DNA of 64,000 nt from Chryseolinea soli (GCF_003589925.1 NZ_CP032382.1:6200001-6264000); one strand, 5' to 3'. Shown: positions 16,761 to 25,592, numbered from the stretch's first letter. Made by a program: numbers and translations. The notes: generated by a model from the letters alone, not told the origin.

Positions 16761-19700
16761 TCACTTGTTGTCCAGCGCGACCCCCCCAAAGTAGAACATG
16801 GGTTTGTCGCCCTTCGGATTTTTGAACACGACATAAAGATCGTGTTTACCGCTTACCGGCGCCAGCTTCACAGGGGTTTTCACCAATTGAGGGGCCGTCA
16901 CCGTTGCCTTGCCCAGCAACTCTCCATCGGGTTTGTCCAGGTGGAGTTCGATGTCGCCTCCCGTGTTCTGTCCTGGCATGATGAAGGTGAGCAGTGTCGC
17001 TTTCTTCACGCCGGTCAGGTCCACGCCTTTGAAGGCTCCATGCGCGTTGTTCAGCACATTCTGGAGGGCCGTGCCCTTGTCGCTTTTCACCTTGCTCACG
17101 ATGTTGAGGTCATCCATATGCTCGGCGCCCAACACGGGGCTGCGCAATGCAATGGCGGTGGTGCCTGCCAGGGCGGGCACTTTATCCGCTCCCTTGTCAA
17201 AGTAGGTTGCTGTCAGTATGTAGGCGCCGTCTTCCTCTTTGCCCGGGGTGGCCGAGCCGGAAAGCGGGAGTTTCTTCACCACTTTCGATTCGCTGAGCGA
17301 AAGGACGTATTCTACCATTTTCTTGGCATCGTCGACGCTCACTTGCGGGTGTGCCGCCATCTCGGTGGTGCCCCATACGCCGGCGCCGCCTTTGATCACT
17401 TTGGCCGCCAAAAGGCCTACGGCTTTTTCGTTGCCCTTGTATTTTTCGGCCACCATCTTATAGCTGGGGCCGGCGGATTTCTGGTCGATGATGTGACACG
17501 ACTTACAGTCGCTTTTCTCGATCAGGGCTTTGCCTGGCAACTCGGCGGTTGGCATTTGGTGGCCTTGCGCGATCGCGGTCATGTCAAATCCTTTCAGATA
17601 GTCGAAGGTTACGGTCACGTCTTCGGGTTTGATCTTGCCATCGGCGGTAGAGCCGTCTTCCTTGTCAGTCACTGTCACGGTGTACTTCACGGGTGTGCCG
17701 GGGAAGTAGAACGACTTGTTTCCGGACACGATCTCGGCGGTCACCACAGGGGGTTCGTTACCGATGGTCAACTTCAACTGGGCATCGGCCTCGCCTCCTT
17801 TGTCATCTTTCACCGTGAGCTTCACGTTTTGAACACCGGCGTTCTTGAAATCGACGGTGAACTTGCCATCGGTCGAGGTCAGCGTTTTTCCTTCGGCTTC
17901 CAGTTGATAGGTGATCTTGTCGCCATCCGGATCGTTGGTGCCTTCTGCCGACAGCTTTACGGTTGCCGGGAAACCGGTTGACATCTTATCAGCACTCAGC
18001 ATGGCTACGGGCGGGCGGTTGCCGCTGTTGTAGTCGATGCGCACCAGGCGGGCATCGAGGTTTTGTTTGAACCAGGCTGTGCCATACTCGATCATGTAGA
18101 GCTTGCCATCGGGGCCATACGACATGTCGATGATGTTGTTGAACGGGGTGTTGGGCATGAACGGCTCCATATCCATGATCGCGCCCTGGTCGTTCATCGA
18201 CACGAGGAACATCCAGTTGCGGATCCAGTCGTACATGAGCAGCTTGCCGTCAAAGTAGTTCGGGAATGCCGTCGCCACGCCTTTGTAGTTTTCGCTGTAA
18301 TAGACCGGGCCCGCCATAGCGTTACGGCCACCTTCCTTCAGCATCGGGAAGTCGTCGGATTTCACATAAGGATACCAGATGAAGGGCGGGCTCACGGCCG
18401 GCAACTCGCGCTTACCCGTGTTGTTGGGCGACTCGTTGATGGGCGCTGCAGGATCCCACTTTGCCAGCGCTTTCTTTACGGCGAAGTCATATTTCGCATA
18501 CGGGAAGTTATTGCCCACAAAATACGGCCATCCAAAGTAGCCTGCCTTCTTGGCCTGGTTCAATTCGTCATAACCACGCGGTCCGCGGAGCGAATCGTCC
18601 TTTCCTGCATCGGGACCCACTTCACCCCAATAGAGGAAGCCGGTTTTGCTATCCATGGAAATGCGATACGGGTTGCGACAGCCCATCACGTAGATCTCGG
18701 GACGGGTCTTTTCTTCGCCTTTTGCAAAGAGGTTGCCGTCGGGAATGGTGTAGGTGCCATCGTCTTCCGGGTGGATGCGCAGGATCTTTCCGCGGAGGTC
18801 GTTGGTGTTGGCCGAAGACTTTTGTGCGTCAAAGGGAGCGCGTCCGGGACGCTCGTCGGAAGGGCTGTAGCCATCCGATTCGAAGGGACTCGTGTTATCG
18901 CCGGTGGAAATGAACAGGTTTCCGTGGGGATCAAACATCAGCGAGCCACCGGTATGGCAGCAGGTCTCGCGTTGTGTGCCCACCTCCAGCAATTGCTTTT
19001 CGGAGGCCATGTCCACCTTGTCATCCTGGAAAACAAAACGCGACAGCACGTTCACGGATTTGTCGGGATGCGAGTAGAAAATGTAGATCCAATGGTTCTT
19101 GGCAAAGTTGGGATCGGCGGCCAGGCCGATCATGCCGTCTTCCGATTTGGTCCAGACGTTGAACTTGTTCACCTCTTTGATCTTGCCATCGGCCGGTGTG
19201 TAGAGCATCACTTCGCCTTTGCGTTCGATGAAGATGATCTTGCCATCGGGCAGCACGGTCATTTCGGTGGGCTCGTCCAGGTTGAAATCGAGGACGGTTT
19301 TCTTGAAGCGGTTTTCTTCCACGGCGCGGATGGTTTTTGCCTTCGAATAGTCCAGGGGCTTGTCTCCGATCGCATAATGGATCCCGGTGAGCAGGTGATC
19401 CTGGAAAAGCGAATCGGCATAGCTCTGCTTGGTGTGGCCCATGCCGGTGTAGAAAGAACGGCCGCCTTCGAAGTCGTGATACCAGGCGATGGGATGGTTA
19501 TTGCCATTCTCGCCGCCTTCATAGGTGCTTTCGTCCAGCGTGTAGATCACGTTGATGTCGGGCGAGAAGTGTTTGTAGTTGTAGAGTTCGTCCCAGCGCT
19601 TCCATTCGTCGGGCAGCGTGTTGGGGTGCGGTCCAAAAGGTTTTGCCTTGCGGAACATGGCCTCCTGTTGCTTGGGATGGCTTTTGAAATAGGCACCCAC

Positions 19701-20087
19701 CAATTTTCCATACCAGGGCCACTCGTATTCTGTATCGGCGGCGGCGTGGATCCCTACATAGCCCCCACCCGCTTCGATGAAGCGTTTGAAGTCGGCCTGC
19801 TGCACGGGATCGAGCACGTCTTGCGTTGTGCTGAGGAAAATGACGGCCCGGTATCGTTTGAGGTTTTCTTCATTAAAAAGGGATGCATCTTCGGTGGTGT
19901 CAACGGCAAAGCCATTCGTCTTGCCCAGGGCCATCAACACCAATTTTGCCGTATCGATCGACTCGTGACGATAGCCTTTCGTTTTCGAAAAGACCAGCAC
20001 GCCCGGCACACTCTTTTCGCCACAGGAGAGGATGAGGCAAAAGAGCACCACGATCGACAGGAATGAATTCAGTTTATGCGTTGTCAT
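16761..20087 (-). CDS. ThuA - sugar dehydrogenase-like propeller - PKD - cytochrome c lipoprotein
   Basis: A 1108-residue exported lipoprotein (LILSCGEKS, Cys22) with several modules. Residues about 28-245 are a ThuA domain (KTKGYRHESI, GGGYVGIHAAADTEY, GMGHTKQSY). About 250-690 is a propeller like PQQ-type glucose/sorbosone dehydrogenases (GEVMLYTPADGKIKEV, HTGGSLMFDPHGNLFISTGD). A PKD-like domain follows (GTNDPDGDKITYQ). A class I cytochrome c has CKSCH at 861-865 with Met910 as likely axial ligand, and the C-terminus looks like a CBM6-type sugar-binding domain. ThuA proteins belong to trehalose and 3-keto-disaccharide use. This architecture suggests a periplasmic sugar oxidase or binder passing electrons to the separate cytochrome at 20976. 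PQQ use is not proven. Confidence 0.85.
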   Translation of the reverse strand: MTTHKLNSFLSIVVLFCLILSCGEKSVPGVLVFSKTKGYRHESIDTAKLVLMALGKTNGFAVDTTEDASLFNEENLKRYRAVIFLSTTQDVLDPVQQADFKRFIEAGGGYVGIHAAADTEYEWPWYGKLVGAYFKSHPKQQEAMFRKAKPFGPHPNTLPDEWKRWDELYNYKHFSPDINVIYTLDESTYEGGENGNNHPIAWYHDFEGGRSFYTGMGHTKQSYADSLFQDHLLTGIHYAIGDKPLDYSKAKTIRAVEENRFKKTVLDFNLDEPTEMTVLPDGKIIFIERKGEVMLYTPADGKIKEVNKFNVWTKSEDGMIGLAADPNFAKNHWIYIFYSHPDKSVNVLSRFVFQDDKVDMASEKQLLEVGTQRETCCHTGGSLMFDPHGNLFISTGDNTSPFESDGYSPSDERPGRAPFDAQKSSANTNDLRGKILRIHPEDDGTYTIPDGNLFAKGEEKTRPEIYVMGCRNPYRISMDSKTGFLYWGEVGPDAGKDDSLRGPRGYDELNQAKKAGYFGWPYFVGNNFPYAKYDFAVKKALAKWDPAAPINESPNNTGKRELPAVSPPFIWYPYVKSDDFPMLKEGGRNAMAGPVYYSENYKGVATAFPNYFDGKLLMYDWIRNWMFLVSMNDQGAIMDMEPFMPNTPFNNIIDMSYGPDGKLYMIEYGTAWFKQNLDARLVRIDYNSGNRPPVAMLSADKMSTGFPATVKLSAEGTNDPDGDKITYQLEAEGKTLTSTDGKFTVDFKNAGVQNVKLTVKDDKGGEADAQLKLTIGNEPPVVTAEIVSGNKSFYFPGTPVKYTVTVTDKEDGSTADGKIKPEDVTVTFDYLKGFDMTAIAQGHQMPTAELPGKALIEKSDCKSCHIIDQKSAGPSYKMVAEKYKGNEKAVGLLAAKVIKGGAGVWGTTEMAAHPQVSVDDAKKMVEYVLSLSESKVVKKLPLSGSATPGKEEDGAYILTATYFDKGADKVPALAGTTAIALRSPVLGAEHMDDLNIVSKVKSDKGTALQNVLNNAHGAFKGVDLTGVKKATLLTFIMPGQNTGGDIELHLDKPDGELLGKATVTAPQLVKTPVKLAPVSGKHDLYVVFKNPKGDKPMFYFGGVALDNK

Positions 20088-20171
20088 AAAAGGATATGAG
20101 TTTTCGGCGCATAGACATCACGTGGGTCTCTCCGGTCGTCCATGGCCTTTAATAAAGTTTGTGGTGAGGTC

Positions 20172-20885
20172 TTACTTCAGTTCGCGGATCTTGAGGTTGC
20201 GGAACCACACTTTGTTGCCATGGTCCTGCAGGGCAATGCTGCCTTTCAACGATTTACCAAACACGGGCCAGGCCTTGAATTTGCTGCCGGCCACCAGTTG
20301 ATCCCACTCAGGGGTGTGCATGGTGAACTCCACCACCTTCACGCCATTGACATAGAATTCCATGTGTGCCTTTTTGGAAACAATGCGGAACTGGTTCCAG
20401 TCGCCGTGCTTCACGGGTTCAGAGGAAGAAGCGATGAGGTCGTACAGATCGCCGGTGCGGTGCTTGTTTATTTTACCATCGGGGTGACAGTCGTTGTCGA
20501 GGATTTGCATTTCGGGGCCGCTGTGGTAGGGTGCGCTGGAGGCGGGGTCTTCCACCACGTTGAACATGAGGCCGCTGTTGCCACAGGAGTCGATCTTCCA
20601 TTCCAGGATCAGTTCATAGTCCTGGTAGGTTTTGTCTGTCACGATGTCGCCGCGGCCTTCTTTTGTAGAAGCGTCGAGGTACAGCGCGCCGTCGGCTACT
20701 TTCCAGCCGGTGCCTACGCCTTTCTTGTTGTAGTTGTGCCAGCCGGCTGTGGTCTTTCCGTCAAAAAGGAGTTTCCATCCGTCTTTCTTTTCCTGTGCCG
20801 TCAGGGTGTTGTTTTGTGCATTCACGGTAGAAACAAAACAAAGCAGGGCGCACCATAGCAGCGACGTCGAATAGATTTTTTTCAT
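20172..20885 (-). CDS. DUF1080 (3-keto-glycoside hydrolase-type) secreted protein
   Basis: A 237-residue protein with a cleavable signal peptide (ending near VNAQNN) and one DUF1080 jelly-roll domain. The family signatures are LLFDGKTTAGWHNYNK, YELILEWKIDSCGNSGLMFNV, GPEMQILDN and the closing VWFRNLKIREL. Members of this family have been reported to cleave glycosides after oxidation at C3 of the sugar, so it probably acts on a 3-keto-glycoside in the periplasm. It lies between the cytochrome c gene and the ThuA fusion in one operon, which matches an oxidation-then-cleavage scheme. The substrate aglycone cannot be inferred. Confidence 0.88.
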   Translation of the reverse strand: MKKIYSTSLLWCALLCFVSTVNAQNNTLTAQEKKDGWKLLFDGKTTAGWHNYNKKGVGTGWKVADGALYLDASTKEGRGDIVTDKTYQDYELILEWKIDSCGNSGLMFNVVEDPASSAPYHSGPEMQILDNDCHPDGKINKHRTGDLYDLIASSSEPVKHGDWNQFRIVSKKAHMEFYVNGVKVVEFTMHTPEWDQLVAGSKFKAWPVFGKSLKGSIALQDHGNKVWFRNLKIRELK

Positions 20886-20975
20886 GATAGTGGTTGTGTG
20901 AGCTTGGTTGTAGATTGTTTTTTCAAAGAAATGAAAACCGTCAGGCCTTGTGGGCGCTGACGGTTTATGAATGTG

Positions 20976-21419
20976 TTAATCTTTCGGTTTTTCTCCGTCG
21001 AGAGAGAGGACGTACATGGCCATCTTCTCGGCGTCGGCTTTCGACAGGTCAGGGTGAGGCGACATCGGTATTTCTCCCCATACGCCGCTTCCGCCATTGC
21101 GGATCTTGTCGGCCAGCAAGCCTACATTGGCTTTGGTGAATTCGTATTTCTTGGCCACGTCGGTGTGGGAAGGACCTACGATCTTGTTGGTGGGGTGATG
21201 GCAAGTCTTGCAGTCGCTGGCATCTACCAGTGCCTGGCCTTGTTTGATCAGGTCGTCGGCAGATTCGGCTTTGGGCTCAGCAGCTTCTTTGGCGGCTTCC
21301 TCGTCGCTGTAGCCTTCTTCGGTTTCTTCGGTTGCTGCTTCTTTCTTGGATCCGCCGCACGACGTCAGGGACCAGGTGGCTACACCTACCAGCGCTAATA
21401 CTAAAAATGCTTTTTTCAT
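20976..21419 (-). CDS. Cytochrome c lipoprotein
   Basis: A 147-residue lipoprotein (Cys21 in LTSCGGS) with an acidic linker of about 35 residues (Glu/Ala rich) and a class I cytochrome c domain. Heme attachment is CKTCH at 70-74 and Met119 in GEIPMSPHP is the likely sixth ligand. The domain closely resembles the cytochrome module of the large fusion protein in the same operon (both share the GVWG..M..HP pattern and a closing YVLSL), so one probably arose from the other. A role as electron acceptor from sugar oxidation and donor to the respiratory chain is inferred. Confidence 0.9.
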   Translation of the reverse strand: MKKAFLVLALVGVATWSLTSCGGSKKEAATEETEEGYSDEEAAKEAAEPKAESADDLIKQGQALVDASDCKTCHHPTNKIVGPSHTDVAKKYEFTKANVGLLADKIRNGGSGVWGEIPMSPHPDLSKADAEKMAMYVLSLDGEKPKD

Positions 21420-21473
21420 GTGTTGTTCGAATTAAAAAAATTAAAAATGGTCAGTCAGTAAATCTTCCCGGGT

Positions 21474-22526
21474 CTAAATACCCAACACTTTCTTATTGAA
21501 TTTGGCGTCTTTGCCGGTAGCGGCAAAGTCGTCGAATGCTCTTTCCGTGACGCGGATGATATGGTTCTGGATGAACGGCGCACCTTCGGCAGCACCCTGT
21601 TCGGGGTGCTTGATGGCACACTCCCACTCCAGCACAGCCCAACCGGCGTAGTCATATTGCGTGAGCTTGGAGAATATGGTTTTGAAATCCACCTGCCCGT
21701 CGCCCAATGAACGGAAACGCCCCGGGCGGTTCACCCAATCTTGATAGCCACCATAGACGCCACTCTTTCCCGTAGGGTTGAACTCGGCATCCTTCACGTG
21801 GAACATCTTGATGAAGGTGTGGTAGAAATCTATGAATTGAAGATAATCCAATTGCTGCAGCACAAAATGGCTGGGATCATACAAGATGTTGCAACGCGCG
21901 TGTTTTCCGGTAGCCTCATAGAAGCGCTCGAAAGTGATGCCATCGTGCAGGTCTTCACCTGGGTGGAGTTCATAGCAAACGTCCACACCGGCCTTGTCGA
22001 AAGCATTCAAGATGGGCAGCCAACGCTTGGCCAGTTCCTTGAAGCCATCGTCCACAAGCCCTGCGGGGCGTTGGGGCCAGGGATATACCGTGTGCCACAT
22101 GAGCGCGCCTGAAAAAGAGGCGTGCGCATTGAGGCCCAGGTTTTTGCTGGCCTTGGCGGCATACTTCAACTGCTCTACGGCCCAGGCGGTGCGCTCGGCA
22201 GGTTTGCCGTGCAAAGCCTTTGGCGCAAAGCCGTCGAACATGTCGTTATAAGCGGGATGCACGGCCACCAATTGGCCTTGTAAATGGGTGGAAAGCTCTG
22301 TGATCTGCAGACCACAGGAATCTACGATGCCTTTGATCTCATCGCAGTAATCCTTGCTCTCGGCAGCTTTCTGGAGGTCGATGCAGCGGCTATCCCATGT
22401 GGGGATCTGCACACCTTTATAGCCCAGGGAAGCCACCCACTTGCAAATCGTTTTCAGATTGTCAAATGGCGGCTGATCGCCCATGAACTGTGCCAGGAAA
22501 ATGGCCGGTCCTTTTATCGTTTTCAT
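21474..22526 (-). CDS. Cytosolic sugar phosphate isomerase/epimerase-family protein
   Basis: A 350-residue TIM-barrel protein without a signal peptide. Likely metal ligands are visible in CYELHPGEDLHDG, LYDPSHFVLQQ, KMFHVKDAEF and LEWECAIKHPEQG. It is the second gene of the operon, 38 bases after the Gfo/Idh oxidoreductase, and the two are a common pair in Bacteroidota. A cytosolic step converting the product of 3-keto-sugar cleavage or oxidation is plausible. It is only distantly related to the exported TIM barrel at 15869-16723, so the operon seems to have one enzyme of this fold on each side of the inner membrane. Confidence 0.85.
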   Translation of the reverse strand: MKTIKGPAIFLAQFMGDQPPFDNLKTICKWVASLGYKGVQIPTWDSRCIDLQKAAESKDYCDEIKGIVDSCGLQITELSTHLQGQLVAVHPAYNDMFDGFAPKALHGKPAERTAWAVEQLKYAAKASKNLGLNAHASFSGALMWHTVYPWPQRPAGLVDDGFKELAKRWLPILNAFDKAGVDVCYELHPGEDLHDGITFERFYEATGKHARCNILYDPSHFVLQQLDYLQFIDFYHTFIKMFHVKDAEFNPTGKSGVYGGYQDWVNRPGRFRSLGDGQVDFKTIFSKLTQYDYAGWAVLEWECAIKHPEQGAAEGAPFIQNHIIRVTERAFDDFAATGKDAKFNKKVLGI

Positions 22527-22564
22527 TTAAAAAACTGGAGACATTAGGTTGAACATCATTTCCG

Positions 22565-23719
22565 TTATTTCAGCTTGGTCCACTTGCGGGTGGAGTTGCC
22601 GGACTTTACCGCCGTTTGCACGAAGTTCATGCCGCGTACGCCGTCTTCCACATCGGGGAAGTCGTATTTGGCTGCGTTGATCTTCTTGCCGGGCTTGTAG
22701 TCGCGCACGGCTTTGCCAAAAGCGCGGTAGATGTTGGCGAAGGCTTCGAGGTAGCCCTCGGGGTGACCGGCCGGCGTGCGGGTAAATGCCTTGGCTTCGT
22801 CCGAAAGATAAGACTGACCTGCGCGGATGATCTCCTTGGGTTTGCCGAGCCATTTCACGATCATGGTGTTGGGGTCTTCCTGTTTCCATTCCAGGCCGCC
22901 TTTTTCACCGTAGACGCGGATGTTGAGGTTGTTTTCTTCACCTGCGGCAACCTGGGTGGCCATGAGCACACCGGTGGCACCGTTATCAAATTTTATCAAC
23001 ATGGAAGCGTCGTCGTCCAGCTTGCGGCCTTTTACAACGGCGTTCAGCATGGCGCATACTTCGGTGATGTTGGAGCCGGTGATGTATTCGGCCAGGTTCG
23101 CAGCGTGCGTACCGATGTCGCCGATGGCACCGCCCATACCCGATTGTTTGGGGTCGGTTCTCCAGGAGGCTTGCATGTTGCCTGTTCCTTCCAACAGCGT
23201 GGAAAGCCAGCCTTGAGGGTATTCAACAAATACTTTTCTGATCTTGCCCAGCTTGCCGGTGGCAACCATGTTGCGGGCTTCTTTCACCAGGGGATAGCCG
23301 GTGTAGGTATGGGTGAGGCCGAGGATGAGGCCTGTTTTTGCGACTACTTTTTGTAAGGTCTTTGCTTCTTCCAGAGAGAAAGCGATGGGTTTTTCAACGA
23401 TCACGTGGAAGCCACTTTCCAGGGCCATCTTCGAGGGACCGAAGTGTACGTGATTGGGCGTTACAACCGACACAAAGTCGATGCGTTGATCGGGAGGCAT
23501 GTTCTTCTCGATCTCGAACATCTCCTGGTAGGTTTCATAGACCCGTTTGGGGTTGAGATAAAGCGCTTCGCCGGTCTGTTTCGACTCGCCGGGAACCACG
23601 CTAAAAGCACCGCATACCAATTCAATTTCTCCATCGATACCGGCGGCTTTACGATGAACGGGGCCAATAAAAGAGGTAAGTCCGCCACCTACCATGCCCA
23701 TGCGTAATTTTCTTTTCAT
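22565..23719 (-). CDS. Gfo/Idh/MocA-family oxidoreductase
   Basis: A 384-residue cytosolic NAD(P)-dependent sugar oxidoreductase. The Rossmann motif GMVGGG is at the N-terminus, the EKP motif (IVEKPIAFS) carries the catalytic lysine, and GDIGTHAANLAEY holds the conserved histidine region. There is no Tat or Sec signal, unlike many exported paralogues. It is the first gene of the operon, with a candidate LacI-type operator upstream. Relatives oxidise a sugar hydroxyl (often C3) or reduce the keto sugar again at the end of the pathway; which direction applies here is not visible. The ATG at 23719 gives a standard N-terminus. Confidence 0.9.
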   Translation of the reverse strand: MKRKLRMGMVGGGLTSFIGPVHRKAAGIDGEIELVCGAFSVVPGESKQTGEALYLNPKRVYETYQEMFEIEKNMPPDQRIDFVSVVTPNHVHFGPSKMALESGFHVIVEKPIAFSLEEAKTLQKVVAKTGLILGLTHTYTGYPLVKEARNMVATGKLGKIRKVFVEYPQGWLSTLLEGTGNMQASWRTDPKQSGMGGAIGDIGTHAANLAEYITGSNITEVCAMLNAVVKGRKLDDDASMLIKFDNGATGVLMATQVAAGEENNLNIRVYGEKGGLEWKQEDPNTMIVKWLGKPKEIIRAGQSYLSDEAKAFTRTPAGHPEGYLEAFANIYRAFGKAVRDYKPGKKINAAKYDFPDVEDGVRGMNFVQTAVKSGNSTRKWTKLK

Positions 23720-23783
23720 TAGGTTAGAATGTTTTGGTTCAAGTAAGGGATTAAATGTCTAAAAATAAAGCATAAAATTTACA

Positions 23784-23795
23784 GAAATCGATTGC
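23784..23795. promoter_or_regulatory. Candidate LacI-family operator before the ketosugar operon
   Basis: GAAATCGATTGC fits GCAAnCGnTTGC with one mismatch. Read on the minus strand, CCGCAATCGATT is identical over 12 bases to the site upstream of susC (59434-59445). It lies 65 bases upstream of the Gfo/Idh start, in the divergent spacer shared with the Rieske gene at 23904. Confidence 0.5.
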
Positions 23796-23903
23796 GGGTT
23801 GGGTTGACGGCCCATATATTTTCTAATGATTTATTCATAGGTTGGGTTTGGCAAACTAGTTGTTAAATCCTTTCTTTGACACCATTTGCCTTAACTTTTT
23901 TTC

Positions 23904-24944
23904 ATGACTGAATCGCTCTTTCTCAAAAATCTCTGGTATTTCGCCATGCATGGTTCGTTTCTGAAGCAAGGCAAACTTGTGGCGAAGGAGCTCCTCGGCG
24001 AACGGGTTGTTTTTGGGAGAGATGAGAACAACATCCCCTTCGCGCTACGCGACAATTGTCCGCATCGCGGCGTGCCCCTCTCCAAAGGATGGTACGATGG
24101 CAAAACACTGCAGTGCTGCTATCACGGCTGGAAGTTCGACAACACCGGCACCTGCACCGGCATCCCCGCATTGGCCGACGAAAAGTTCGACACCAGCAAG
24201 ATCAAGGTCTTCAAATATCCCTGTCGCGAGATCAACGGCACCGTCTGGATCTACATGCCCCAGAACAAAACACAACTGAGCGGCGCCGACGAAAGAATCC
24301 CCGACTTGCTCGTGCCCCAGGGCAAGGATTTTCTCTTCGTAGAAAAAGTGACGATGCCCGCCGATATCGATCACTCCGTGATCGGACTGATCGACCCGGC
24401 CCACGTGACGTTCGTGCACCAATCGTGGTACTGGCGTTCGTCCAAAAAGTTGAAGCTGAAGGAGAAGAAGTTCGAACCCGTCGACCTGGGCTTCAAGATG
24501 ACGCGGCACACGCCGTCGTCGAATTCGAAAGGATATTCGATCCTGAAGGGAAGCCGGTCCACAGAGATCAACTTTCAATTGCCGGGCATTCGCACGGAAC
24601 ATATCCAGGTGGGCAACGACGAGATCGTTTCGATCACCTGCCTCACGCCGATCAACGAGCACGAGACCGAACTCAACCATATCTTTTTCACCACCATCGG
24701 CTTTGTGAAATACGTCTGGTGGCCGCTGCGCCAACTGGGCAAACAATTCATTCACCAGGATCTCGGTGTGTTCGAGAAACTGAGCGAAGGCCTGAAATCA
24801 AAGCCCACCCTAATGCTGCTCGGCGAACCCGACCTGCAAGCGCGCTGGTATCATGAACTGAAACGCCAGTGGGATCTGTCGCAACAGAATAAAACGCCGT
24901 TTGTGAATCCGGTGGAGCCGAAGACGTTGCATTGGATCACGTAG
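23904..24944 (+). CDS. Rieske [2Fe-2S] aromatic ring-hydroxylating-type oxygenase subunit
   Basis: A 346-residue protein with an N-terminal Rieske domain. The cluster ligands are Cys52-x-His54 (CPHRG) and Cys71-x2-His74 (CYHGW region). The C-terminal catalytic domain shows His167 and His172 in DPAHVTFVHQSW, the expected pair of mononuclear iron ligands. Members hydroxylate or demethylate aromatic and other rings with electrons from a separate reductase, and no reductase or ferredoxin gene is nearby. It is a single plus-strand gene, divergent from the ketosugar operon and followed by a 650-base repeat-rich spacer. Vanillate or phenoxybenzoate demethylase-type and sterol-type substrates are both possible. 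Confidence 0.88.
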   Translation: MTESLFLKNLWYFAMHGSFLKQGKLVAKELLGERVVFGRDENNIPFALRDNCPHRGVPLSKGWYDGKTLQCCYHGWKFDNTGTCTGIPALADEKFDTSKIKVFKYPCREINGTVWIYMPQNKTQLSGADERIPDLLVPQGKDFLFVEKVTMPADIDHSVIGLIDPAHVTFVHQSWYWRSSKKLKLKEKKFEPVDLGFKMTRHTPSSNSKGYSILKGSRSTEINFQLPGIRTEHIQVGNDEIVSITCLTPINEHETELNHIFFTTIGFVKYVWWPLRQLGKQFIHQDLGVFEKLSEGLKSKPTLMLLGEPDLQARWYHELKRQWDLSQQNKTPFVNPVEPKTLHWIT

Positions 24945-25086
24945 CCAAGTGGCAATGATACCTGACGTTCCTCGTGCAAAAGCACGTCACTTCGTAATCG
25001 GGAGAAGCGGAAACGACGGGATCAATGCCATTCTCGTTGATCCTTATTATAAAATCAGTCCAGCCACAAGTACGCAACCGCATTTG

Positions 25087-25130
25087 AATCCCGTAGGGAT
25101 TCCCCATCATAACCACGGGTGAAACCCGGG
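25087..25130 (-). repeat. Dispersed GC-rich element, copy A (inverted relative to copy B)
   Basis: Read on the minus strand this contains GGTTTCACC, then GGTTATGATGGGGAA, then a short CCCTACGGG hairpin. The same order of blocks, with a few differences, occurs on the plus strand at 25539-25582. Such elements are familiar in Cytophagales intergenic DNA, but their function is unknown to me. Confidence 0.6.
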
Positions 25131-25353
25131 GCAAACGAAACACAGCATTCAACCCCGGAGGGGTTACCCGTTCGGATACGCGCGTTCCAAGTACCTACAC
25201 AAAGTCAATGTGCACTTTACTCTTCCGAATAAAGGCTGCTTCATCACATCATGATGCATTCCTCTACAGAAATTAATTGAAACGCAACCTGTCCTGAGTC
25301 GAGGACGTACCCTTGCGATAACTTTAGTTGTTGGGAGATATTTAACAGCAGCC

Positions 25354-25426
25354 CGGCCAGGGATAGAAATGGAAAGCCCGAAGTGCGTATGCATGCGCGC
25401 GGCCGGACTTGTAATGGATAGCCCGG
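25354..25426 (+). repeat. Tandem pair of REP-like units
   Basis: Unit 1 (25354-25380) and unit 2 (25400-25426) both begin with CGGCC and end with AATGGAwAGCCCG, separated by 19 bases. The outer CGGCC/CGGGCT parts can pair, which is typical of REP-like or BIME-like intergenic repeats. No associated transposase gene lies in this window. Confidence 0.5.
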
Positions 25427-25538
25427 TCCGAGGTTTCCGAGGAGGCCGTCATTCTATCATTATTTTACGCTCGCGATTGCGAACGGACCCCCAATAGGTA
25501 ACCTGCCTAGGCGGGTTGAGAGCATTTGAGTCTCTTAC

Positions 25539-25582
25539 CCCCGGTTTCACCGGGGTTATGATGGGGAACCCCTAGCGGGGTT
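25539..25582 (+). repeat. Dispersed GC-rich element, copy B
   Basis: Contains GGTTTCACC, GGGGTTATGATGGGGAA and the hairpin CCCCTAGCGGGG, in the same order as copy A on the opposite strand 400 bases away. The last hairpin precedes six T residues and may also terminate transcription. Confidence 0.6.
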
Positions 25583-25592
25583 AGTTTTTTAG

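Larger units (their letters stand above)
24945..25592. other. Gene-free 648-base spacer with repeat elements
   Basis: No convincing coding frame is seen here. The spacer holds two kinds of repeat. Its outer parts carry an inverted pair of GC-rich elements (25087-25130 and 25539-25582), and its middle carries a tandem pair of palindromic units (25354-25426). A hairpin AACCCC / GGGGTT at 25567-25582 followed by a T run could terminate plus-strand transcripts. The region looks like a landing place for short non-coding repeats. Confidence 0.6.

Noticed and set aside
18063..20066. A 667-codon open frame opposite the ThuA fusion gene
   Set aside because: Antisense shadow with no conserved motif, wholly contained in a recognised gene.
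25354..25426. Repeated units considered as a CRISPR array
   Set aside because: Only two imperfect units, spacer too short at 19 bases, no cas genes.
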